Shown piece after piece: positions 1-4,523 of a DNA stretch of 5,679 bases. Location: the NCBI GenBank assembly GCA_035719045.1, contig DASTGO010000481.1, forward strand, positions 1 through 5,679. Reading direction: 5' to 3'. The position numbers and the translations under genes were made by a program. The first letter of the stretch is position 1, and each line of letters opens with the position of its first letter. This DNA comes from DASTGO01 sp035719045. GTDB taxonomy: Bacteria > Actinomycetota > Actinomycetes > Actinomycetales > Kineosporiaceae. The notes under the pieces are model-generated. The model did no database searches, was not told where the DNA came from, and worked only from the letters and a program-made list of their open reading frames with translations.

Positions 1-1508
1 CTCGAGGCGAAGGTCTTGAACGCCGCCGGGTCGGTCTCGTTGGTGGCCCGCACCATCAACGACCCCGTGGTCGCCGTGCCCGCCGCCCACGTCTTGACCA
101 GGTTCGTGATCGGGATGTTCACCCGGGCCGCCGGGCAGGAGGCCGAGAACCCGGCCGCCGCCGACAGGCTGCCCTGCGAGGTGCCGATCGTCGGCTGCGC
201 CGCCCACGTGGTCGTGGTCGACGCCGCCCCGGCGTCCCACACCTCCACACTCGTCGGCGTACACGATCCCGAACCGGTCTCCTGCAACGACAACGACGCG
301 GACACCACCGACTTGCCCAGCATGCTGGTCAGCGGGAACGACAGGAACGACCTGGTCTGCACCGTCCCGTCCGGCGAGCCGGCCTGCAGCACGGCCGCGC
401 TGGACAGGTCCGTGCCCACGTTGGAGGCCACGTAGGTGTCGAACGACGGCGCCACCTGCACCTGCACGTACGCCGGGTCGACCGTCACCGGGTACACCCG
501 GGCCGCGTCATCCAGCCACGCCCGGTCCGGGGTGACCGTCAACTGCCACTGCCCGGCCGCGTTCTTGCTCGCGGACAACGCGACCGGCGAGGCGGTCTTC
601 GGGTTGCCGGACTTGTCCACCGCCGAGTCCCACGCCCGCGCCGGCAGGAACCGCGACACCACCGTTTGCCTGGCGTCCAGGAAAGAGACACCGCCGTCCT
701 TGTCGGCCTGCGGGGTCACCCCGGTCAGACCCAGTGGCAGGGCCCAGGACACCGGCTTGGACGGGCGCGAGGCCAGGGTGAAGAACGACTCGAACCCGTT
801 GCGCAGCGCCTGCACCCGCAAACCCACCCCGGGCGCCACATCGGCGTACGAGGCCGACGCCCCCGACACCACCGGCGCAGGCAGGGCGCCCGGCCACGAC
901 AGGCTCACCGCCCCACCGTTGCCGGCATCGGCCTTCACGGCTTCGGACGAACCGTCCTTGCCCGGTCCGGACTTGGCCTTCCCCGGGCCCCACAAGTGCA
1001 GGCCGTGCCCGGACGCCGACGGCGTCAATGACCCGTCGGTGTCGTCGCCCAGATCCAACTTCACATCACGCCAGGCGCCGTTGCCGTCCTTGAACCGGAC
1101 CTGCCCCGCGTGCGCCTGCGTGGTCACCGTGCCGTCGGGGTTCACCCACGTCGTGGACGTCTCCGACCGCAACGCCTCAACCTCGACCCGCTTGCCCTGC
1201 GCCCGCGCCGTCACCCGCGCCGACACCAGATCCGGTCGAGACGCCACCATCTGGACCGCGCGCGGCTTCACCGCTGCCGAAGCGGCCTGCACCTCGGCAC
1301 CGCTCACCGCGACCAGCGTCGATGCCGACAAGGCCGCCGAAACCGAAACCACCACCGGCCTCAGCCACGGCGATCGCGCCCATCCACGCAGCCACTCCCG
1401 CCGCGACCCGGCAACACCGAACGACACCAACCCCGCGCGAGGACGCACGCGAACACACCCCGATCCGAAAGCGAAAGAGCCGCGCGACGAACGGCGCAGC
1501 GCCTGCAA
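1..1508 (-). CDS. Secreted DNRLRE-domain / RHS-type protein, N-terminal part (runs off left edge)
   Basis: An open minus-strand frame of 502 codons continues past the left edge. The N-terminus has a basic stretch (SRREWLRGWARSPWLRP, residues 35-51 counted from TTG 1508), a hydrophobic core (VVVSVSAALSASTLVAV, 52-68) and a possible cleavage site after VQA (73-75), so export is likely. SRREWLR resembles a twin-arginine motif, but the hydrophobic core starts ten residues later, so Tat use is uncertain. Residues about 124-152 (VNPDGTVTTQAHAGQVRFKD, then GAWRDVKLDL) and about 222-245 (YADVAPGVGLRVQALRNGFE) match the region before the RHS core in actinobacterial RHS proteins. YPVTVDPA then leads into a DNRLRE-type beta domain from about residue 353 (PSFDTYVAS, SFLSFPLTSMLG, SASLSLQETG, TTTTWAAQPTIG). 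Such proteins are large and cell-surface or secreted, some carrying C-terminal toxins; none is visible here. The start is uncertain: TTG 1508 has an AGGA six bases upstream, while GTG 1448 and GTG 1427 would give a more ordinary signal peptide. Confidence 0.85.
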   Translation of the reverse strand, partial: MQALRRSSRGSFAFGSGCVRVRPRAGLVSFGVAGSRREWLRGWARSPWLRPVVVSVSAALSASTLVAVSGAEVQAASAAVKPRAVQMVASRPDLVSARVTARAQGKRVEVEALRSETSTTWVNPDGTVTTQAHAGQVRFKDGNGAWRDVKLDLGDDTDGSLTPSASGHGLHLWGPGKAKSGPGKDGSSEAVKADAGNGGAVSLSWPGALPAPVVSGASASYADVAPGVGLRVQALRNGFESFFTLASRPSKPVSWALPLGLTGVTPQADKDGGVSFLDARQTVVSRFLPARAWDSAVDKSGNPKTASPVALSASKNAAGQWQLTVTPDRAWLDDAARVYPVTVDPAYVQVQVAPSFDTYVASNVGTDLSSAAVLQAGSPDGTVQTRSFLSFPLTSMLGKSVVSASLSLQETGSGSCTPTSVEVWDAGAASTTTTWAAQPTIGTSQGSLSAAAGFSASCPAARVNIPITNLVKTWAAGTATTGSLMVRATNETDPAAFKTFAS

Positions 1509-1511
1509 ACG

Positions 1512-1532
1512 CTTTCCTGAGGGGTTCCTCCT
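1512..1532 (-). promoter_or_regulatory. Candidate ribosome binding sites for the secreted RHS-type gene
   Basis: On the minus strand a strong AGGAGG (1527-1532) is followed by a second AGGAAAG (1512-1518). No ATG, GTG or TTG lies at normal distance from the AGGAGG. The first usable codon is TTG 1508, 18 bases from AGGAGG but 6 bases from the AGGA core of the second motif. An in-frame TGA at 1557-1559 excludes a longer upstream start. The site favours TTG 1508 without proving it. Confidence 0.35.
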
Positions 1533-1747
1533 GTCGATGCCCCATCCGGAGCAACCTCACAGCGTCCTCACATGCAAAGCGGACGAAGCCGGGGCGATGC
1601 AGACAGTGGCCCTCGTCACATCACGAGCCAAACGCCTCTTCGGCCCGAGGGGACATGCACGCTCACCGTCCAAGGCCCGCAGGGGACCTCGGTGCCACCT
1701 GCGGCACTCCCGGTCGGCCACCGCGACCATCGCACCCGACCTCCCCG

Positions 1748-1826
1748 GTCGGTGGGCCATCCCGTGGGCGGTGGGGCCTCATCTCAGTGGATAACGGCAG
1801 TTACCCACTGAGTCAGGCCCACCGAC
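1748..1826. repeat. Long imperfect inverted repeat / stem-loop
   Basis: The central hairpin pairs CTCAGTGG (1783-1790) with CCACTGAG (1805-1812), then TAAC (1792-1795) with GTTA (1800-1803) across an A/C mismatch, closing a GGCA loop (1796-1799). Beyond a small internal loop, GGGCCT (1774-1779) pairs with AGGCCC (1815-1820), and pairing continues outward with one bulged G. A second possible left arm exists: GTCGGTGGGCC (1748-1758) is an exact reverse complement of GGCCCACCGAC (1816-1826), so two mutually exclusive outer stems can form. It lies about 270 bases upstream of the RHS-type start and about 285 bases past the stop of the membrane-protein gene. No T-run follows on either strand, so an intrinsic terminator is not clearly indicated. 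An operator, a structured RNA leader or a mobile-element end are alternatives. Confidence 0.7.
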
Positions 1827-1867
1827 TTCCCCACACGTCTTCCGACACATCCGGGGGCATCGCCGCA

Positions 1868-1899
1868 GGTCAACCCGTAGACACCCTCCCGAGTTGACC
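1868..1899. repeat. Short inverted repeat GGTCAAC / GTTGACC
   Basis: GGTCAAC (1868-1874) and GTTGACC (1893-1899) are perfect 7-base inverted arms separated by 18 bases. A further GTTGAC occurs at 2121-2126, just inside the end of the small membrane-protein gene. Each arm contains a TTGAC string that could pass for a -35 element on one strand or the other, but no matching -10 was seen. It may be an operator or chance. Confidence 0.35.
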
Positions 1900-2110
1900 A
1901 TGTCGGAGAACCGATCGATTCCCAACACCCCGGCCGGTCAGGCCCACGATGAGCGGGTACACCGTCCTCGGTGCCCGTTCCAAGGCGTCCATCACCAGGG
2001 ACAAGGCCGCACCCAAGGGCTGCTTATCCGCCAAGGTCCCCTGCCTGCCCCTCCCCAACCTGCACCTTTGCGTCCCTGGGTGGCTAGCGATCCACTTGCT
2101 CACATGTCGA

Positions 2111-2581
2111 TCATCCCGGAGTTGACGGGCCGTCGTCCGGGCCTGCTTTCAGCCTAGAAATGCCCTTTCGTAGCCAGGAGAGGAGCGGACCACCGCCGCA
2201 GCAGCAGACCACGAGCCAGACGAACTCCCACCCCCCAGCGAACAGCCCCAACCCCAGTCCAGTCGCAAGTATCAGCACCACAATGAGCAACCCATGGTCG
2301 CGATGTGCACCTGCTGAAGCTTCCGTCGGTTGCCTCCCAGGGACACGCTCGGCATAGAAGATCAGCTCTGGGGTCTCCTCGGCTTGCTGGTGCTCAAGGA
2401 CCTTCCATCCCTGGCGCCAGGCCTGGCTACGGATGAGCGCGATGTCGTGGTCGTAGCCACCCAGGCCGGTGAAGGTGACCTCGCCGAGCAGGTCCTCTCC
2501 GTACCGGGCACAGACCGGCACGGTGCACGGCGCCGGCACGCGGTTGTCGGGTGATACCACCCACTCACCTTGATCGCGCAT
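2111..2581 (-). CDS. Small membrane protein of unknown function (156 aa)
   Basis: Not recognised. The start is ATG 2579-2581, with GAGAGGG (2592-2598) ten bases upstream and an in-frame TGA six codons before it, so the start is well supported. The first 95 residues are soluble and mixed in charge (GLGGYDHDIALIRSQAWRQG at 39-58, ELIFYAERV at 72-80). Two hydrophobic segments follow: residues 97-115 (LLIVVLILATGLGLGLF) and about 119-136 (EFVWLVVCCCGGGPLLSWL), the second carrying three consecutive cysteines. The tail is short and basic, then acidic (LRKG, GPDDG). Predicted topology is a soluble N-terminal domain anchored by a C-terminal helical hairpin. It lies 122 bases downstream of the histidine kinase on the same strand; co-transcription is possible, but the gap contains its own inverted repeats, suggesting separate control. 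It has no response-regulator features and so is not the kinase's usual partner. Confidence 0.7.
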   Translation of the reverse strand: MRDQGEWVVSPDNRVPAPCTVPVCARYGEDLLGEVTFTGLGGYDHDIALIRSQAWRQGWKVLEHQQAEETPELIFYAERVPGRQPTEASAGAHRDHGLLIVVLILATGLGLGLFAGGWEFVWLVVCCCGGGPLLSWLRKGISRLKAGPDDGPSTPG

Positions 2582-2601
2582 GGTGCGGGGACCCTCTCAA
2601 G

Positions 2602-2637
2602 CCTTGGGGATCTTTGTCTGAGTCCAAGGTTCCTTGG
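2602..2637. repeat. CCAAGG/CCTTGG inverted-repeat cluster upstream of the membrane-protein gene
   Basis: The 14-base sequence at 2624-2637 is a 6-base-arm inverted repeat, CCAAGG-TT-CCTTGG. A third copy of the half-site, CCTTGG, is at 2602-2607 and can pair with 2624-2629 across a 16-base loop. The cluster lies 21-56 bases upstream of the ATG at 2581 and just beyond its ribosome binding site. This is where an operator or a translation-controlling hairpin would be expected. No protein is known to bind it. Confidence 0.45.
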
Positions 2638-2703
2638 CTGGTCGACCCATGGCAGGCGATCTTGTGAAAGTAACGGGACCACGTTCACCCCGTAGTCATC
2701 TGT

Positions 2704-4173
2704 TCATCGCGTCCGCGTCGCCGAGGTCGGGTGCCAGTAGTCTGCGCCGAATCTCCAACGTTCATGCAGGTCGGAACTGTTGCGCGATCGACGATCCGCG
2801 CTCCCCACGAGGGCATTGACCTGCGTAGATGTTGGTTTCTCGCTGCCTGCTACCGGAACCCTTTCCAGGGGCAGGGTGGCATGGACGCGGAAGCCTCCCG
2901 TGGGCAGTGGGCCTGTCTCGGCGGTGCCGGCGAGGGCGGTCGCGCGTTCGCGGATACCGCGCAGCCCGTTGCCGTGCTCGGGGGTGCCCAGCCCGCGTGC
3001 GGTTCCGGGGCAGGGTCCGGGGCCGGTATCGGTGATGTCGACGTGGAGGGCGTCGTCGTGGCAGTCGAGGGTGACCGTGGCGGTGGCGCCATCCCCGCCG
3101 TGCTTGATCGTGTTGGTCAACGCCTCCTGGATGATGCGGTAGGCGGCCAGGTCGACCAGATGGGGCAGGCCGACCAGATGGGGCAGGTCGGGGCTGGTGC
3201 GCAGGCTGGTGGGCAGGCCGGCCTGGCGGACCCGGTCGATCAGTTCTGGTAGCTGGGCCAGTCCGTCCGGCGGGGTGCGGCTGGCCGGATCGGCGCCGGC
3301 GCGGAGCAGGTTACGCATGTCGGCCAGGCCGCCTTGGCCGACCGAGACGACATGTGTCAGTGCCTCGCGGGCCAGGTTCGGGTCTTGGTCCAGCACCCCG
3401 ACCGCGGCCTGAGTCTGGATCACCATGACGGACAGGTTGTGGCCGATCACGTCATGGAATTCACGGTTGATCCTGGCCCGCTCTTCCGCGGCGGCCAGAG
3501 CCGCCCGCTGATCCCGTTCGCGTTCCAGGTGCTGGGCCCGTTCCCGGAACAGCAGGAGTTCACCACGGCGGGCGTGGGCAGCCAGCCAGGCGGGGAACAG
3601 GCCCGCGACCGGCCAGATGTCATAGGCCCACACGGTTGCCATCCCGAACGGCGGTGGGGTCATCAATCTGGGGATCCATACCAGCTGCCAGGTCATCGCG
3701 ATCGTCGTGATGCCCAGCAGGCCAGCACCGAGCAGAGCGAGCGAGCCACGGGAGGTGCGGGCCGCCAGCGCGGCGGTGTAGAGGGTGAAGCCAGCGGTCA
3801 GATCGATCGGTGATAGCCCGCACGACGGATCACCCATGTGGAAGCCGACGGCCAGCACCGCCGCGAAGAACGCCGGGACGGGCAGGCGACGGCGCGCCAA
3901 GAACGCCAGCGCCTCAACCCCGGCCGCCGCCCACCACTGGCCGATCAGGAAGTTCCCGCGGCCTGCGTCGAGGTACACCAGCTCTTTCCACCACGAGCCG
4001 GCGTTGGGTAACAGGCCCAGGCGAGGTGCCTGCAACAGAACGCTCAACCCACCAAGGGTGATCACTAAGGCGAGGTCACCGGCCATCCGGCGGGCACGGC
4101 TGCCCTGACCCTGCGACGCCGACAAGACCGCGATGTTGGTAGCCATAGCGGCGCCCACGGTAGGCCCGATCAT
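2704..4173 (-). CDS. Membrane sensor histidine kinase, NarL/DesK class (HisKA_3 + HATPase_c), orphan
   Basis: An autophosphorylating membrane sensor kinase. Counted from ATG 4173 (489 aa), hydrophobic segments near 33-49, 74-93, 98-113, 124-138, 144-160 and 182-200 suggest six membrane helices. A charged coiled-coil linker (ERAQHLERERDQRAALAAAE) follows. The HisKA_3 motif ERARINREFHDVIGHNLSVM places the phosphoacceptor at His240. The ATP-binding domain shows an N-box (YRIIQEALTNTIKH, Asn354), a DTGPG G1 box (382-386) and a GNGLRGIRER G2 box (401-410), so it looks catalytically intact. ATG 4173 is preferred because AGGGG lies three bases upstream; GTG 4194 or ATG 4146 are alternatives. These kinases normally sit beside a LuxR-type response regulator; none is adjacent, the downstream neighbour being an unrelated membrane protein. 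After the usual end (LPLERVPVAG) come about 46 extra residues ending HPTSATRTR, with weaker codon bias and no known domain, which could be read-through into former intergenic DNA. The signal sensed is unknown. Confidence 0.93.
   Translation of the reverse strand: MIGPTVGAAMATNIAVLSASQGQGSRARRMAGDLALVITLGGLSVLLQAPRLGLLPNAGSWWKELVYLDAGRGNFLIGQWWAAAGVEALAFLARRRLPVPAFFAAVLAVGFHMGDPSCGLSPIDLTAGFTLYTAALAARTSRGSLALLGAGLLGITTIAMTWQLVWIPRLMTPPPFGMATVWAYDIWPVAGLFPAWLAAHARRGELLLFRERAQHLERERDQRAALAAAEERARINREFHDVIGHNLSVMVIQTQAAVGVLDQDPNLAREALTHVVSVGQGGLADMRNLLRAGADPASRTPPDGLAQLPELIDRVRQAGLPTSLRTSPDLPHLVGLPHLVDLAAYRIIQEALTNTIKHGGDGATATVTLDCHDDALHVDITDTGPGPCPGTARGLGTPEHGNGLRGIRERATALAGTAETGPLPTGGFRVHATLPLERVPVAGSEKPTSTQVNALVGSADRRSRNSSDLHERWRFGADYWHPTSATRTR
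3153..3188. repeat. 18-bp in-frame tandem duplication inside the histidine kinase
   Basis: Two adjacent 18-base copies (3153-3170 and 3171-3188) differ only at their last base. On the minus strand they encode DLPHLV-GLPHLV (residues 329-340 of the kinase), directly before the helix containing the N-box of the ATP-binding domain. The unit is a multiple of three, so the frame is kept. It looks like a slippage duplication that lengthens the linker between phosphoacceptor and catalytic domains. Confidence 0.75.
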
Positions 4174-4211
4174 CGACCCCTGACATCTGCCCACGGATGT
4201 AGGCCCGACGT

Positions 4212-4430
4212 TTGGGAGCCGTCCGCCAAATTGTTGATCAAGAGGTCGGATGCAACCAGGCAGACACCTGGGCCGTGCGACAGGCAGCGGCGCAGGCGAT
4301 CGCGGCCGGCTGGGCCGACGACGAGGGCACCCTGCCCTGGCTGCGCGACCGCGCCACCACCGACCCGGACAACAACTGCGGCAGACGGCGGTCCAGCTTG
4401 GCCATGCACGGCATGGAGCGTGCGGGGTGG
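4212..4430 (+). pseudogene. Decayed fragment of a HEAT-repeat protein (frameshifted)
   Basis: Plus-strand codons from 4275 read AVRQAAAQAIAAGW then DDEGTLPWLRDRATTDPDNN, one unit of the HEAT-type repeats found in large actinobacterial proteins, often with NACHT or other NTPase domains (typical unit VRQAALQALARGW, then LRDRATTDP). Just after DPDNN the frame breaks: the next repeat's start, LRQTAVQ, is read from 4376 in a different frame. Restoring one base there (GTG for TG) would give DPDNNVRQTAVQ, the expected join, so a single-base deletion explains it. Upstream, GAVRQIV (4215-4235) may be a worn earlier unit, and an in-frame TAG at 4200 blocks extension. No start, NTPase domain or further unit remains. 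It lies between the divergent start of the kinase and the convergent end of the TPR gene, overlapping the kinase's likely promoter region. The family match is from memory of the repeat pattern and rests on about 1.3 units. Confidence 0.55.
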
Positions 4431-4523
4431 GTCAGGTGCTGCGTCCCCCTATCCGGCGGGGTGTCTCACGGACGTTCGTTACCCCGACACCGGGCAGCTC
4501 TGCCGACACAAGGTCCGCGTGGC

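Larger units (their letters stand above)
1509..2110. other. Intergenic region without a convincing gene
   Basis: About 600 bases lie between the start of the RHS-type gene and the stop of the small membrane-protein gene. Several short frames are open on both strands, the longest at 1894-2157 (+) and 1870-2103 (-). None has a good ribosome binding site, a recognisable domain or convincing third-position bias, and the plus-strand frames are Pro/Arg/His-rich as antisense or noncoding frames usually are. The minus frame at 1870-2103 contains a moderately protein-like stretch (LADKQPLGAALSLVMDALER) and could be a decayed gene fragment, but I do not recognise it. The region holds the 5' control sequences of the RHS-type gene and two inverted repeats listed separately. 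No clear -35/-10 pair was found. Confidence 0.6.

Noticed and set aside
1612..1627. Short inverted repeat CTCGT-cacatc-ACGAG as an operator
   Set aside because: Only 5-base arms and no other supporting signal.
16..1794. Long plus-strand open frames (16-435 and 436-1794)
   Set aside because: They are antisense to the RHS-type gene, whose minus-strand translation shows a signal peptide and recognisable motifs; the plus-strand products are Pro/Thr/Arg-rich without domains.
1870..2157. Two small opposing open frames (1894-2157 plus, 1870-2103 minus) as genes
   Set aside because: Neither has a good ribosome binding site or known domain. The plus frame is Pro/His/Arg-rich and overlaps the end of the membrane-protein gene.
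2731..4108. Several plus-strand frames across the histidine kinase
   Set aside because: They are shadows of the kinase, which has full catalytic motifs on the minus strand.
4446..4494. Small inverted repeats downstream of the TPR gene (CCCC/GGGG at 4446-4461, GGTGTC/GACACC at 4460-4491, CCCG/CGGG at 4483-4494) as its terminator
   Set aside because: Arms are only 4-6 bases, mutually overlapping in part, with no following T-run; expected often by chance in GC-rich DNA.
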